Positions 8,701 through 19,900 of a stretch of 64,000 nucleotides of DNA are shown here, piece after piece. The stretch lies in NCBI RefSeq assembly GCF_012641475.1, contig NZ_JABAIL010000007.1:124001-188000 (forward strand), in the 5' to 3' direction. The stretch is from Flammeovirga agarivorans (GTDB lineage Bacteria > Bacteroidota > Bacteroidia > Cytophagales > Flammeovirgaceae). Under the pieces are notes generated by a model that was not told the DNA's origin, did not search any database, and saw nothing but the letters and a program-made list of their open reading frames with translations. The position numbers were made by a program, and so were the translations under genes. Each line of letters begins with the position of its first letter. The first letter of the stretch is position 1.

Positions 8701-8733
8701 AAGGTTGGTCTTTCATTAGATCAACCTTTTTTA
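8701..8733 (+). terminator. intrinsic terminator after ppaC, shared with the convergent gene
   Basis: An 11-bp stem (one G-U pair) at 8701-8711 and 8718-8728 with a six-T run, placed between two converging genes. Confidence 0.75.
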
Positions 8734-9777
8734 TTAGAATGAACCTCTTCTTTTCATAATAAAAGGAACCTTCACTTTCTCTAAGTGCTTATCTATTATC
8801 TGTAGTGCTGCAATTTTACCCATATCCTTAAAGGATGCAGAAATGATCGTAATACCCCCATCGATAATTTCTTTTAAGGGAGAATCATTGTACGAAATTA
8901 TTCCAATCTCTTGGCCTAATTTATAATTATTGGCTCTACTATCTTTTACAATATTTGCAAGATCTTCATCATCTGTAACAATATAGAGGGAATCTTTTTC
9001 TATGGTATTACTTTCAAAGGTGGTAGTAACTGTATAAGGGAGATTAAAATGAATACAGAACCTAACAAATCCAGACCAAATATCTTTTAAAGATCTCGAA
9101 CTATCCTTAGCAATCACTAAATGTAATTTTGAGAAGGGAAGGATGTTCTTAATGTTTTGTTGAAGAATATTGAAGATATCTTCTGCAAAGTCTTCATAAA
9201 CACTAGGTAACTCTTCAGTAAGATTGTTTTCAGCTCTACCCAATAATAATAATTGGTGCTTTGGAATGATTTTTAATGCTTGATCTACATCATAGTCAGA
9301 TACTTGATTAAAGATTGGAATGATCCCAAAATAATGATAGTTGTTTTTCTGTTCAGCTAATATCTTTTTTAGTCGATGAAGACTACCATTATGCATTAGA
9401 ATATCTGTTTCTAAGTGATTTTCGGAAGTTTTCACAAAGGCTTCGTACATCTTCTTTTTGGAGTTACTCATTTTATTGAAAATCAATAAAACTTTTACTT
9501 TACCCATGGAAGAACTACTCATCACAAAGGTGCCTTTTCCTCTTACACTAATTACAAAGTGTTCATCTTTTAGAATCTTGTAAGCTTTTTCAATCGTATC
9601 CTTCGACACATCTAAACTAATAATCAGCTCATTAAATGAAGGCATACGATCATCAGCCTTCAAAATCCCCATCTTAATTAGTGATTTGAAAGTATTACTT
9701 AGTTGAACATACTTTGGTATATTTTGTTTACTCTCCTCTTGAAAAGTGGTATATAGCTGATCGTTAAAGTCTATCAT
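8734..9777 (-). CDS. GntR-family regulator with sugar-binding-like C-terminal domain (FucR-like)
   Basis: The N-terminal winged helix (about residues 18-88, with MPSFNELIISLDVSKDTIEK and GKGTFV) is of the GntR type. The rest (about 90-347) looks like a periplasmic-binding-protein/LacI ligand domain, an architecture used by sugar regulators such as AraR and by the fucose repressor FucR of Bacteroides. Its position next to the fuculokinase and fucose isomerase genes on the same strand suggests L-fucose or a phosphorylated intermediate as effector (inference). A hairpin lies between it and the kinase gene. Confidence 0.8.
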   Translation of the reverse strand: MIDFNDQLYTTFQEESKQNIPKYVQLSNTFKSLIKMGILKADDRMPSFNELIISLDVSKDTIEKAYKILKDEHFVISVRGKGTFVMSSSSMGKVKVLLIFNKMSNSKKKMYEAFVKTSENHLETDILMHNGSLHRLKKILAEQKNNYHYFGIIPIFNQVSDYDVDQALKIIPKHQLLLLGRAENNLTEELPSVYEDFAEDIFNILQQNIKNILPFSKLHLVIAKDSSRSLKDIWSGFVRFCIHFNLPYTVTTTFESNTIEKDSLYIVTDDEDLANIVKDSRANNYKLGQEIGIISYNDSPLKEIIDGGITIISASFKDMGKIAALQIIDKHLEKVKVPFIMKRRGSF

Positions 9778-9868
9778 AGATGGTGGTAGGAAAACCTATT
9801 TAGAATCATATGGAAATTTAAAATCCCATTGATTTTCGTTGATGATAAGTGATGATATTTAAGTTACC

Positions 9869-9895
9869 GGAGTATAAGAAAAGATGTTATACTCC
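9869..9895 (-). repeat. hairpin between fuculokinase and GntR genes
   Basis: A perfect 9-bp stem (ggagtataa / ttatactcc) with a 9-nt loop, 11 bp after the kinase stop. There is no T run on the minus strand, so it may be an mRNA-processing or attenuating structure and not a full terminator. Confidence 0.45.
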
Positions 9896-9905
9896 AGTAA
9901 ACAAC

Positions 9906-11300
9906 TTAAGCATTGACTTCTAACTCTTCTGGAGTAAAACTAGAAAAATCATATTTGTAATTTTCTCTAATTACTTCAGGAGATTCCTCAAATAGAAAGA
10001 ATGATGCTCCTAAAACGGTAGTTTCTTTCTCTTGTATGGTTTGGATTCTCAAGCCTGTTTTATTGGCTTTTAATTGATTCCAGTACGCATTTTTAGCTCC
10101 GCCGCCCACTACAGTAATTTGGTCCACTTTGAAGTTACTTACTTCTTCCAAAATACTTACAGCCTTCTTTAGTTGGTTGCTGATCGATTGCATACAGGAT
10201 TTAAAAATATCACCTCTGCTTGAGGTTAGTTGTGCAGAGATATTGATATCCTGATCAGGTTGTAATTTAGGAGAATAGATATCTTCAGTGAGCTTGGAAT
10301 TCATAGCATCCTCAATCATCACTTGATATACTTTATCTTCAGGAAGGTCGCTGTAGAATGTATTTTTAACCCATTCTATATTCGCTGAAGCCATCCATTG
10401 TAAGCCTATATTATAAAAACCTTTGGCTGGGTCAAACTCAACAGTAATACCATATTGTTCTAACTCAGGCTTAAGGTAAACTTCTTTTGCTTGAACCATT
10501 AGAATTTCCCAAGTTCCAGAACTTAATACCGCATTTTTTAAATCAACACCTGCTCCAAATAGAGCAAATTGAGTATCATGCCCTATACTTTTTACAGGAA
10601 TGTTTTCTGGAAGGCCCAATAATTGAGCACCTTTAGCATGTAATAGCCCTACCTGTTCACCTGCATATTTCATTTTAGGAAAAAGGTCTCTACTTAAGCC
10701 AATTTTATTCAGTATCTCATCATCAAAATCTTGTGAAACTAGATTACAAAGCTGTGATGTTCCTGCCATTGTATGGTCTGTGTAAAATTCGCCAGTAAGC
10801 TGATGTCCAATTAACGAAGAAATGAACAACCAATATTTTGCTGTATTTATCGTTTCTTCTTGGTTCTCTTTATACCAGATTAACTTATTGATTGTATTGA
10901 AACTGAATGAACCCACTCCAGTTTTCATCAAAAGATCTTGTTTACTGAAATAGTTATCAATATTGTTTAAGACAGGGATGGTACGAGCGCATTTCCATGA
11001 AATTACTGGACTTATAAGGTCTCCTCTTTCATTGACAAATGCACCATCTACACCAAAAGTACTAATACCAATACTAGCAATTCTTTTATGATCAACTAAT
11101 TCTATAACTTTCTGTGAACAGTAACTTAGTTTATCTATAATTTCATCAAGATCCCAAATTGTATATTCCTCATTGATGGGATCTGGTCTGGAGTTGTTGT
11201 TGACCGCATATTTTGCAATTACTTTACCTGTTTTATCGATAATAATTGCTCTGATATTTGTTGCTCCACAATCAAGAACAACTGCTAAATCCTTTGTCAT
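9906..11300 (-). CDS. fucK: FGGY-family carbohydrate kinase, probable L-fuculokinase
   Basis: Phosphorylates L-fuculose to L-fuculose-1-phosphate with ATP. The 464-residue protein has the two-domain FGGY kinase plan: the N-terminal phosphate loop DCGATN (residues 10-15), a central GHDTQFALFGAG segment and a C-terminal VVGGGAKN ATP-binding motif. FGGY kinases also act on rhamnulose or xylulose; the neighbouring fucose isomerase, 65 bp upstream on the same strand, makes fuculose the likely substrate. The gene follows fucI in one transcript. Confidence 0.85.
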   Translation of the reverse strand: MTKDLAVVLDCGATNIRAIIIDKTGKVIAKYAVNNNSRPDPINEEYTIWDLDEIIDKLSYCSQKVIELVDHKRIASIGISTFGVDGAFVNERGDLISPVISWKCARTIPVLNNIDNYFSKQDLLMKTGVGSFSFNTINKLIWYKENQEETINTAKYWLFISSLIGHQLTGEFYTDHTMAGTSQLCNLVSQDFDDEILNKIGLSRDLFPKMKYAGEQVGLLHAKGAQLLGLPENIPVKSIGHDTQFALFGAGVDLKNAVLSSGTWEILMVQAKEVYLKPELEQYGITVEFDPAKGFYNIGLQWMASANIEWVKNTFYSDLPEDKVYQVMIEDAMNSKLTEDIYSPKLQPDQDINISAQLTSSRGDIFKSCMQSISNQLKKAVSILEEVSNFKVDQITVVGGGAKNAYWNQLKANKTGLRIQTIQEKETTVLGASFFLFEESPEVIRENYKYDFSSFTPEELEVNA

Positions 11301-11365
11301 AATAGAATAATGATTTAAAAAAAGGCTACCAGGAATGATAGCCTTTTATTGGTAAAGAAAAACTA

Positions 11366-13144
11366 TTACTTGTACAGTGGTCCGTAGTTATCACATGCTC
11401 TATAATCGGCACCTTCTGCATCCATACCATGTCCTGCCCAAGAACTAGGTCTAAATATTCCGTTTGTATCTACATTATGCATACATACAGGAATTCTCAG
11501 CATTGATGCTAGTGTAATTAATTCTTCTCCATAGTGACCAAAAGAGAATGCACCGTGGTTGGCACCCCAGTTGGCCATTACAGAATATACGTCTTTAAAT
11601 GCACCTTCACCTGTTAATCTTGGAACGAACCAAGTAGTAGGCCAAGTTTCATTTGTTCTTTGATCTAATGTTTTATGTACATGTTCAGGTAGCTCAACTG
11701 ACCAACCTTCAGCTAATTGTAATACGGGGCCAACTCCCTTAATTAAGTTAATTCTAGCCATTGTTACAGGCATTCCACCTTTTGTAAGGAATTGAGAAGA
11801 GAATCCACCTCCTCTAAAGTATTCATGGATGGCAGCAGGCCATTTTGTATTCGTGAGGCATTTTTCTTTTTCTTCCTCAGAAATTTCCCAGAATGGTTTC
11901 ATTACAGGGTTGCCATCAGCATCAGATTGTTGACCTGTACCATCAAGTGTAGCCGAACCTGAATTAATTAAGTGAATAATACCATTTTCTGCTAACCCCT
12001 CTAAACGCTCACCAGTTACTCTTTCAACTGAATCTGCTGACCAGAATGTTCTTACATCACAGAAAACTTGAGCTTGGTTTGTTAATAAGTAGCCAAATAA
12101 CATCGTAATGCCATTTAAAGCATCATTTTCAGTGGCCATCATATAAGGATTACGGATTCCGTTCCAATCAAATGATGAGTTGAGAATTGCTTCCATAAAA
12201 TCACCATTAGGCTGGAAGTCAGTCCATTGTCTTTGTCCTTGGAATCCTGCCGCAAGTGCATTATGTCCTAATGCTTCCTCACCGAAACCTAATGCTTTTA
12301 ATTTAGGATTACCTTGCATCAAATCTTTACAGATTAATGTCATTTTGACTACTTTCTCCCAAACTTTTTCTTTCTCTGCATCAGTTCTTTTTACATTGTC
12401 TTCATTTAAGTCAATGCCTTCTTCACAATACTCTTTAGTCCATGATAAAGCTTTTTTATACTCTTCTGGATCATAAATATTTTCTTCAATTCTTCTTGAG
12501 ATTTCAGACATATCCACATATTCGTTTCTCATGCCTAAATACTCTTGGAAAAACGTTTCATCTACGATAGAACCTGCAATACCCATTGACACCGAACCAA
12601 TAGATAAGTACGACTTCCCTTTCATTGCAGCTACTGCTAATCCTGCTTTGGTAAACTTTAATAATTTTGCTTGTACATCTGCTGGGATTGATGTATCACC
12701 GGCTTCCTGTACTTCATGAGAGTAGATAGAAAAAGCAGGAACTCCTTTTTGAGAATGACCCGCTAACGCTGCAGCCAAATAAACAGCTCCAGGTCTTTCT
12801 GTACCATTGAAGCCCCAGATCGCTTTAGGAATATGTGGAGTAAGATCAATCGTTTCACTACCATAACACCAACAAGGAGTAACAGTGATCGATAAACCTA
12901 CGTTTTCTTTTACAAATTTTTCTGCACAGGCAGCAGCTTCACTAACTCTACCAATAGTAGAATCTGCAACTACACATTGTACAGCCTCTCCATTTGGATA
13001 CTTTAAGTTGGCTTCTAAGAAGTCAACTACAGTTTGAGCCATAGCCATTGTTTGTTCCTCAAGAGATTCGCGTACACCGCCAAGTCTTGCATCAATAGTA
13101 GGTCGAATACCAATTTTTGGTAAGTTAGATTCGTTTAAAACCAT
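11366..13144 (-). CDS. fucI: L-fucose isomerase
   Basis: Converts L-fucose to L-fuculose in the cytoplasm. From ATG at 13144 the protein is 592 aa, matching the 591 aa of the E. coli enzyme, and the start [15 protein letters not shown] aligns with the E. coli N-terminus. An in-frame ATG at 13267 would add 41 residues without homology that run through the operator and promoter, so I reject it. Diagnostic blocks: [56 protein letters not shown] and PVCMHNV, which carry the manganese ligands in the family. First gene of the fucI-fucK unit, divergent from a LacI regulator. Confidence 0.96.
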   Translation of the reverse strand: MVLNESNLPKIGIRPTIDARLGGVRESLEEQTMAMAQTVVDFLEANLKYPNGEAVQCVVADSTIGRVSEAAACAEKFVKENVGLSITVTPCWCYGSETIDLTPHIPKAIWGFNGTERPGAVYLAAALAGHSQKGVPAFSIYSHEVQEAGDTSIPADVQAKLLKFTKAGLAVAAMKGKSYLSIGSVSMGIAGSIVDETFFQEYLGMRNEYVDMSEISRRIEENIYDPEEYKKALSWTKEYCEEGIDLNEDNVKRTDAEKEKVWEKVVKMTLICKDLMQGNPKLKALGFGEEALGHNALAAGFQGQRQWTDFQPNGDFMEAILNSSFDWNGIRNPYMMATENDALNGITMLFGYLLTNQAQVFCDVRTFWSADSVERVTGERLEGLAENGIIHLINSGSATLDGTGQQSDADGNPVMKPFWEISEEEKEKCLTNTKWPAAIHEYFRGGGFSSQFLTKGGMPVTMARINLIKGVGPVLQLAEGWSVELPEHVHKTLDQRTNETWPTTWFVPRLTGEGAFKDVYSVMANWGANHGAFSFGHYGEELITLASMLRIPVCMHNVDTNGIFRPSSWAGHGMDAEGADYRACDNYGPLYK

Positions 13145-13219
13145 TTTATCTATGATTAAATGTTGTAATACATTAGTTGTTCGTGTTGATGTTACAATTA
13201 TAAATACTGTTCGATTTAG

Positions 13220-13251
13220 TTTGCAATGCAAACGTTTGCAATTTACCTTTG
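13220..13251 (+). promoter_or_regulatory. promoter of the LacI-type regulator gene
   Basis: TTTG at 13220-13223, a 20-bp spacer and TACCTTTG at 13244-13251 match the Bacteroidota -33/-7 consensus on both elements. The palindromic operator sits entirely inside the spacer, so repressor binding should block this promoter. Confidence 0.7.
13227..13240. promoter_or_regulatory. LacI-family operator palindrome
   Basis: TGCAAACGTTTGCA is a perfect 14-bp palindrome centred on CpG, the typical form of a LacI-family site. It lies between the divergent fucI and lacI-type genes, in the spacer of the regulator's promoter and just upstream of fucI. Binding by the adjacent regulator is inferred. Confidence 0.8.
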
Positions 13252-13290
13252 GAAAAGAATCGATCACTTTGTAAAAAATAGACTACTGCT

Positions 13291-14316
13291 TTGAAGAAAT
13301 CGAGAAAGACGACAATAAAAGATCTGGCGAAAGCCTTGGAAATGAATGTTTCAACGGTGTCAAGAGCGTTAAATGATCATCCTAAAATAAATATTAAGAC
13401 CAAGGAGCGGGTAAGACAATTAGCGAAGCAGATGGATTATATACCCAATCCACTAGCTCAAGGTTTACAACGACAAAGTACAAGAACTATTGGTGTGATA
13501 TTTCCCACTTTTGATACTAATTTCTTTTTTCGCGTATTGAAAGGAGTGGAGAAAGTGATGCATGAAAATAATTATCAGATTATTATATCTACAGCTGGAA
13601 ATTCTAAAGAACAGGAAAAAGAGGCTTGTAAATCATTATCGGCTTATCATGTAGATGGAATAATTATTTTTCTATCCTACCAACATGAAGACCCGTCATT
13701 TTTGATTGATATTCAAGATGAGGGAATCCCTTTATTATTTATGGACCGTATCTATGAAGAGATAGACGCTAATTATGTTGTTTCTGATGATTTTACTGGG
13801 ATGTTTGAGACAGTATGTGATTTTATTGATCAAGGCAAAAAGAAAATTATTCATATACAAGGTAGCAATAGTGTTTCAACGTCATTCAATAGAACATTAG
13901 GTTATCAAGAAGCACTTAGAGAAAAAGGCATTGAAGAAAATCCAGATTTTATCATTCATTGTGATCATGAATCAGAAGTGAAATCAGCCTTAAGGCGATT
14001 TTTCTCAAAATATACTTTTGAAGAGATTGATCTTATTACTTGCTTTAATGACTATTTTGCATTTCAGGCATTGGAATATTTGAAAGAGAATAACATTAAA
14101 ATTCCAGATGATATTTCCTTGTTAGGTTTTGCGAATGAGCCTTTGTCTATATATACTTCACCAAAATTATCAACCATCAATCAGCCGGCGGAAGAAATGG
14201 GAGAGAAGGCATCAGAGTTATTATTAGACGAAATTGAACATAATAAGAAAGGAGAATCTTATGCTTATGATACAACAAGGGTGAAAACATTTTATTTGAG
14301 AAGAGAGTCCACATGA
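13291..14316 (+). CDS. LacI-family transcriptional regulator
   Basis: The N-terminal helix-turn-helix is clear (TTIKDLAKALEMNVSTVSRAL, read as positions 7-27), followed by the hinge region ending IPNPLAQGLQ and a periplasmic-binding-protein-like effector domain (GVIFP onward). Length 341 aa is normal. The start is TTG at 13291, which places the helix-turn-helix at the usual distance. It probably represses fucI-fucK and itself through the palindrome at 13227-13240. The effector is not visible from sequence; fucose or a fucose intermediate is the natural guess. Confidence 0.9.
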   Translation: MKKSRKTTIKDLAKALEMNVSTVSRALNDHPKINIKTKERVRQLAKQMDYIPNPLAQGLQRQSTRTIGVIFPTFDTNFFFRVLKGVEKVMHENNYQIIISTAGNSKEQEKEACKSLSAYHVDGIIIFLSYQHEDPSFLIDIQDEGIPLLFMDRIYEEIDANYVVSDDFTGMFETVCDFIDQGKKKIIHIQGSNSVSTSFNRTLGYQEALREKGIEENPDFIIHCDHESEVKSALRRFFSKYTFEEIDLITCFNDYFAFQALEYLKENNIKIPDDISLLGFANEPLSIYTSPKLSTINQPAEEMGEKASELLLDEIEHNKKGESYAYDTTRVKTFYLRREST

Positions 14317-14683
14317 TGTTCTGAAATATCACTTTCAGAACATGAAACTTGAAAGAAAACTTCGTGATGATATTAATCTATATCTGGCTAGTTTTTCTTG
14401 AGTTTAGAATCAGAAGAGATCATAAATAATTCCATTCCTGACTACTTGTGAATTAGTATTTCAGCCCAACGATACCATTTTTTAACAAGATCTATTAATT
14501 CGATAGAGGTGTTTTTGATACTAAAAATGGTCTTTTTCTTAAAAAAATCAACACTTTTTCCAGTCTGATAGAAAAGAGCAATTTATTGAAACTTTTTTCC
14601 AACGACGTTTTTTCCCAACACTGTACTTTTGGAATAGCACTTATAGCACAGATAACATTTTTTTCTATTTAATATAAACTGAA
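14317..14683. other. gene-free stretch between regulator and fucosidase
   Basis: A perfect 11-bp hairpin (14316-14326 with 14333-14343) overlaps the regulator stop. A larger branched structure closed by accattttt / aaaaatggt (14474-14531) ends in CTTTTTC and may terminate the regulator transcript. An AACGACGTT palindrome (14601-14609) precedes the likely fucosidase promoter. No gene seen. Confidence 0.5.
14624..14631 (+). promoter_or_regulatory. probable -7 promoter element (TACTTTTG) of the fucosidase gene
   Basis: Matches TAnnTTTG, 53 bp before the start codon. The -33 position is occupied by the odd-spaced palindrome AACGACGTT (14601-14609), possibly a regulator site. Confidence 0.5.
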
Positions 14684-16507
14684 ATGAGACGAAATTTTAT
14701 TTTACAATTCCTCATTTTCATTTCTTTAGTTGCTAATGCTCAAGAAAAAGGGATGGACGAATTATGGGGAGAACAGACTATTAATAAGAATATCACTAAA
14801 AATACCGATTGGTATACAGAAGCAAAATTTGCCATGTTTATTCACTGGGGCCTTTATTCTAAGATGGCTGGAGAATGGGATGGTCAACACTATTTTGGTA
14901 TTAATGAATGGATCATGAAAAGAGCCAAAATTAATACTAAAGACTACAAAGAAACAGCTAAGACATTTAACCCCTCTCAATTTGATGCGGATGCCATTGC
15001 TCAGTTAGCAGTAGATGCAGGTATGAAATACTTGGTAATAACCGCCAAGCATCATGATGGTTTTGCTATGTTTGATTCAAAAGTAAGTGATTTTACTATT
15101 ACGAAAGCAACTCCATATAAGAAAGATGTTGTAAAAGCACTTCAAAAAGCATGTAAAAAGAAAGGCCTTAAATTTGGTATCTACTATTCACAGACACAAG
15201 ATTGGTTTGAAAAAAATGGGTATGGAAACAATTGGGAGTTTAATCCTGATGAAGCTGATTTTCAGAAATACTTAACAGAAAAGGCATTACCTCAAATCAA
15301 AGAATTACTTACTGGTTATGGTGAAATTGGTTGCATTTTCTTCGATACTCCAGGTCCTATTCGTGAAGAACAAGTAGTACAGTTAAAAGAGATGGTTGAG
15401 AAATACCAACCTAATTGTCTTATCAATTCTAGAATTGGTCAGGGGTTAGGTGATTTCACAACGTTAGGTGATAATGAAATTCCTTCAATGCCTTTAGATG
15501 GTCTGTGGGAAACATGTGATACACACAACAACACATGGGCATACAGCAATTTAGATTTCAACTGGAAGACTCAAGACGAGATTATACACAGACTCATTGA
15601 TGTTGTGTCTAAAGGCGGAAATTATCTGTTTAATATTGGTCCTAAAGCGGATGGTTCTGTTCCTGATGTTTCAGCTATGATTTTAAGAGAAACAGGACAT
15701 TGGATCTCAAAATATAAAGAGGCAATCTATGGAACACAACCCTTGTATTTAGGTGGACAAACACAATTTGCTGCTACCCAAAAAGGAAATAAAATGTATC
15801 TTTTTGTAAAAGAGTGGCCAGAAAATTATACACTAAATCTACCAAAGTTTGAGAACAAGACATTAAAAGCCTATTTCATGGATTCTCAAAAAGAGGTAAA
15901 TGTTTCTACCAATGAACTTTCTACTGTCTTAACACTTCCACTAATGAAACATGATGCGATTGCTTCTGTAATCGTTGTTGAATTTGAAGGTACACCGAAA
16001 GTATCAACCGATAAGGTGATTAATTCTGGTCTTGAAACTTTGTTATTACCTCATGAAGCAGAATTGGTTGCAGTAGAAAAAGGTAAAAATAGATGGATGG
16101 AGATCTTTGGTGATTGGCATTCAAAGCCTGTATTAACTCAATGGGCTTCTAAAGGAAGTAAAGCATCTTGGGAAGTAGTCGTTCCATCTTCAGGTATGTA
16201 TATAGTATCAATTGATTATGCATGCGACCAAGATTCTGATATGCAAGAAGGATTACTGACGATCAATGATAAAAAATATAATTTCGTACCAACATATAGT
16301 GGAGAAGTAAGTAAAGTAAAGAATCAGAGAGAGGTACGAAGAATGGATGTTTTTAAGAAAAGAAAATTAGGCGTTATCAATTTTGAAAAAGAAGGGAAAC
16401 AGAAAATCACTATTGAGCTGAATGATATCGATAAAACAGGTTGGATTAATTTAGCTTCGGTTTCTTTCGAGCCAGTACCTACATCTGAAGATAAAAATGT
16501 AAACTAA
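14684..16507 (+). CDS. secreted alpha-L-fucosidase (GH29)
   Basis: Removes terminal alpha-L-fucose from glycans. A signal peptide (residues 1-19, ending ANAQ) precedes the GH29 TIM barrel (about 30-345), recognisable from FAMFIHWGLYSK, KYLVITAKHHDGFAMFDS and LFNIGPKADG. The expected nucleophile is Asp221 in IFFDTPGP. A C-terminal beta-sandwich domain (about 350-430) and a further module (about 445-600) follow, probably glycan binding. It lies between cytoplasmic fucose catabolism and the PUL, which ties it to release of fucose. Monocistronic, with a terminator at 16631. Confidence 0.92.
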   Translation: MRRNFILQFLIFISLVANAQEKGMDELWGEQTINKNITKNTDWYTEAKFAMFIHWGLYSKMAGEWDGQHYFGINEWIMKRAKINTKDYKETAKTFNPSQFDADAIAQLAVDAGMKYLVITAKHHDGFAMFDSKVSDFTITKATPYKKDVVKALQKACKKKGLKFGIYYSQTQDWFEKNGYGNNWEFNPDEADFQKYLTEKALPQIKELLTGYGEIGCIFFDTPGPIREEQVVQLKEMVEKYQPNCLINSRIGQGLGDFTTLGDNEIPSMPLDGLWETCDTHNNTWAYSNLDFNWKTQDEIIHRLIDVVSKGGNYLFNIGPKADGSVPDVSAMILRETGHWISKYKEAIYGTQPLYLGGQTQFAATQKGNKMYLFVKEWPENYTLNLPKFENKTLKAYFMDSQKEVNVSTNELSTVLTLPLMKHDAIASVIVVEFEGTPKVSTDKVINSGLETLLLPHEAELVAVEKGKNRWMEIFGDWHSKPVLTQWASKGSKASWEVVVPSSGMYIVSIDYACDQDSDMQEGLLTINDKKYNFVPTYSGEVSKVKNQREVRRMDVFKKRKLGVINFEKEGKQKITIELNDIDKTGWINLASVSFEPVPTSEDKNVN

Positions 16508-16630
16508 TTGATAATCTAAGATCACAAAAAGGTTATACCTAATTTATAGATTACCCGAAAAAAGTGGACATATAAATAAAATACTCTGATAAAAGAACAA
16601 TCATTTCATTTCAAAAAATCAAGTAAATAG

Positions 16631-16666
16631 AAAAGGACGAAGACAGCTGTTTTTGTCCTTTTTTTA
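16631..16666 (+). terminator. intrinsic terminator of the fucosidase gene
   Basis: Two 16-nt arms (16631-16646 and 16647-16662) pair throughout with two G-U pairs and end in a seven-T run. Confidence 0.8.
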
Positions 16667-16905
16667 ATTATTGATTCTTAGAAAAGTTATATATTCATTT
16701 GGTGATATTTTTCAGTCCTTTATACACATAGTAAAGATTAGAGCATTTCTCTTGACAGAAGTCTTTCTTAACAATATGCCAAATAAAGTATTCCAAGAAA
16801 TTATATCTTGATATATAAAACACCTATTTCTTTGTCTAATTTGAGTGTTTTGAAAGAAATGAACAATAAATTGTTACTTTTTTTGCTCGTTTATACAGGT
16901 TCGAA

Positions 16906-16922
16906 TTGTAATTTTACAACAA
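16906..16922 (+). promoter_or_regulatory. shared TTGT-N9-ACAA box upstream of the HTCS gene
   Basis: TTGTAATTTTACAACAA. Two nearly identical 17-mers precede the SusC gene (26124) and the cadherin-like gene (32857). The copy here suggests autoregulation by the HTCS. Confidence 0.55.
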
Positions 16923-16990
16923 TGATCAATGAGTTATCATATCAAATAGCCTAAATAGTAATAGAACACCGCTTAAAAGATTTTTATAAT

Positions 16991-19900
16991 ATGATAAATA
17001 GATTTTTTATACTGATTATAGTACAACTTCTTTTAGTACCAAATTTACACGCTTCAATAAAAAGTATTCCTTATTTTAATACCCTTACAAATACGGATGG
17101 TTTAAACCAGAATACAATTAATTGTTTACACCAGGATGAGTTTGGGTTTATTTGGATGGGAACACCCAATGGGTTAATTCGATATGATGGCAATGAATTT
17201 AAGTCTTTTATTCATGAACCTGGAGATGAAAAGTCATTGATCAATAGTTCAGTTTATGATATTTATGATGATAAAAAAGGGAAATTATGGTTAAGTACAA
17301 ATGCAGGTATTTCAATCTATTCTATAAATAATAATTCCTTTTTAAATCTTCCTGAAATAAATAACTTTTTAATCAATGGAAATAAAGTAGTCAAGATTAT
17401 TGAGGTAAATGATAACAAAAAGTGGATCTTGACAAAAAAAGACTTGTTACTGGTAGAAGGAGAATTACAAAATATATCTGTAAAGAAAGTAGATGTTGCT
17501 GGTTCAAGAATAGAAAAGGATATCACATATTCGGATATGGTGATCTATAATGGCACTTATTATATCCTGACTAATAAAGCATTACACATTAGTAAAAGAG
17601 GTGAAGAGGGAAACTTTTTTACAATTGAGGAATTAGAAATTAGCCAGTATAAAGATCATTTCTTTTCAAAAATGATGTTGGATAAAGAAAAGAAAAATTT
17701 ATACGTCTCAACTAGACAGAAAATATTGACTTTTGATCTTAATTGGGAGAAAATCAGATTAGTCAATTCTAAAGACTTATCTAATTACGCGATTGGAAAT
17801 AGCCATTTTCATATTACAAACTTTGAGAGCGATAATAAAGGGAATATTTGGGTTACAACTTTTGGTGGAGGTGTAATAAGGTATCATAATGAGAGTCAGT
17901 CTATTTTAAGATACAAACATAGTGATGAGGATTTCAGTTTGTCGAGTAATATCATCAACGATATATTATTGGAAGAATCAGGAGTTGTTTGGTTTGCAAC
18001 GGGTCATGGAGGAATTAGTATTCTTGATCCTTATAAAAAGTTATTTCATATCATAGGTAATAATAAAGTTAGGAGCAATTCACTAAGTTCTAATCTTGTG
18101 AACGATATATTAATTGATAGTAAAAACCGATTATGGGTAGGTCATTTCCTGAATGGTATCAATATCAGTGAACAAGAATTTAATTTAGAAAAATCACATG
18201 AAATGACATTTAAAAGTTCTTTAAGTCATTTGAATGTTAATAGCTTAAAGGAAATAAACAATCAGATTTTTATTGGTACTAACAAAGGGTTGTATATCTA
18301 TGATTTAAAACAAGAAAAGTACCTAGAAATTAAAGGCTTTCCTTCAAATATTAATGTAGTAGACGAGTTGGAAGGTATTGATGGTAAGATTATTTTTTCT
18401 GTTGGACGAAAGATTTACGAGTTTGATCTAGGTGGACAAAAAGTCGTTAATAATCAAAAAATAAATGTGATTCCTTTTCATGAGAATTTAAAGGTAAAAG
18501 GACATGTAAATCAGATTTTTGACAACAATAAAAGCATCTACTTTGCAACGAATAATGGGTTATTTCAATACTTTAAGGATTCTCATAAAGTGAAATCCTT
18601 CCATACTTCTAAAGTAGATGTAAATTCATTGGGTGAAGATAAGGTCTTTACAATATATAGAAGTTCAACGAATGTGCTATGGATTGGTACCTTTGGAGGA
18701 GGATTACATAAATGTATCGAAAGGGATAATTCTATTATTGGTTTTGAAAGAATCACAAGAGCAAATGGCTTACCTGATAATGTGATTTATAGTATTTTAG
18801 AAGACAAAGAAGGCCTTTTATGGCTATCTACAGATGATGGTATCGTTAAGTTTAATCCCAAAAACAATGCTATCAAAATATATGATACTAGTGACGGTTT
18901 AAGTGCTAATAATTTTAGAAAGTCTTCATATTTTAAAGATCAATATGGTACCCTATTAATGGGATCCCTAAAAGGGGTGGTAGCATTCAACCCATTGGAA
19001 ATAAAGAATAACCCTATTGTCCCAAACCCTCAGATTTTGCATTTGAAAATTAGAAATGAAGAGATCGAAGCCAATAAAAAATATGATGATAAAACCCTGT
19101 TGACTTCACCAATATTTAATACTGAAAGTATTACGCTTCCTTATGAAATGAATCAAATTACATTGGAGCTAGGAGCTTTAAATCCAGAAGGAATAAACAA
19201 TACAAAGTTTGCATACAGATTAAAAGGTATTGATACCAAATGGACAATGACAGAGACAGATCAACGTCATGCGAACTACATAAAATTACCCTCTGGAGAA
19301 TATACTTTTGAATTGAAAGCTTACAATAGTGATGGGGTAGAAAGTGAAGAGGTGAAAAGATTAGATATTATTATTGAAAGCCCTTGGTATCGTACATTTA
19401 CAGCATATTTTTTCTATCTCCTTATTCTATCATTAATCATATTTGGTGTAACAAAATACTTATCAAATATGATTCGATTACAGAAAAGGGTTTTGGCAGA
19501 GCAGAAGGATAAGGAGCATTTAACGGAGATTAATGAAGCCAAACTAACTTTCTTTACGAATATCAGTCATGAGTTAAGAACTCCACTAACATTAATTCTA
19601 AGTCCGTTAGAGAAACTGGCTTATGATAACCGTCTTCACCCTGAGTTAAAGAGTTTTGTGGAGAACATTAATATTAATGGACAAAGATTATTGAACCTTA
19701 CCAATTCTCTTATTGATTTTAGAAAAATTGGTAAGGGTGAATTGAAATTAAAGCCAATCAAGCAAGACATTGCTCCTTTTGTTAAGAAGACAGCAGATGC
19801 TTTTATTGACTATTCAAAAGACAAGAATATCAATTATGATGTACAAATAGAAACAGCCCCTATAAAAGGATGGTTTGATAAAGCGGTGATAGAACGAATT

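Larger units (their letters stand above)
16508..16990. other. gene-free stretch upstream of the HTCS gene
   Basis: Holds the fucosidase terminator (16631-16665), a 6-2-6 inverted repeat AACAATaaATTGTT (16862-16875) and a TTGT-N9-ACAA box (16906-16922). No gene seen. Confidence 0.55.

Noticed and set aside
12180-12476. 98-codon ORF on the + strand inside fucI
   Set aside because: It lies wholly antisense to a strongly conserved part of fucose isomerase and has a composition expected of a shadow frame.
13145-13267. 41-residue N-terminal extension of FucI from the upstream ATG
   Set aside because: The extension has no counterpart in the E. coli enzyme and would place coding sequence over the LacI operator and both promoters.
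16895-16915. tRNA T-loop-like motif GGTTCGAATT
   Set aside because: No acceptor, D or anticodon stems can be formed around it; it only overlaps the regulatory box upstream of the HTCS gene.
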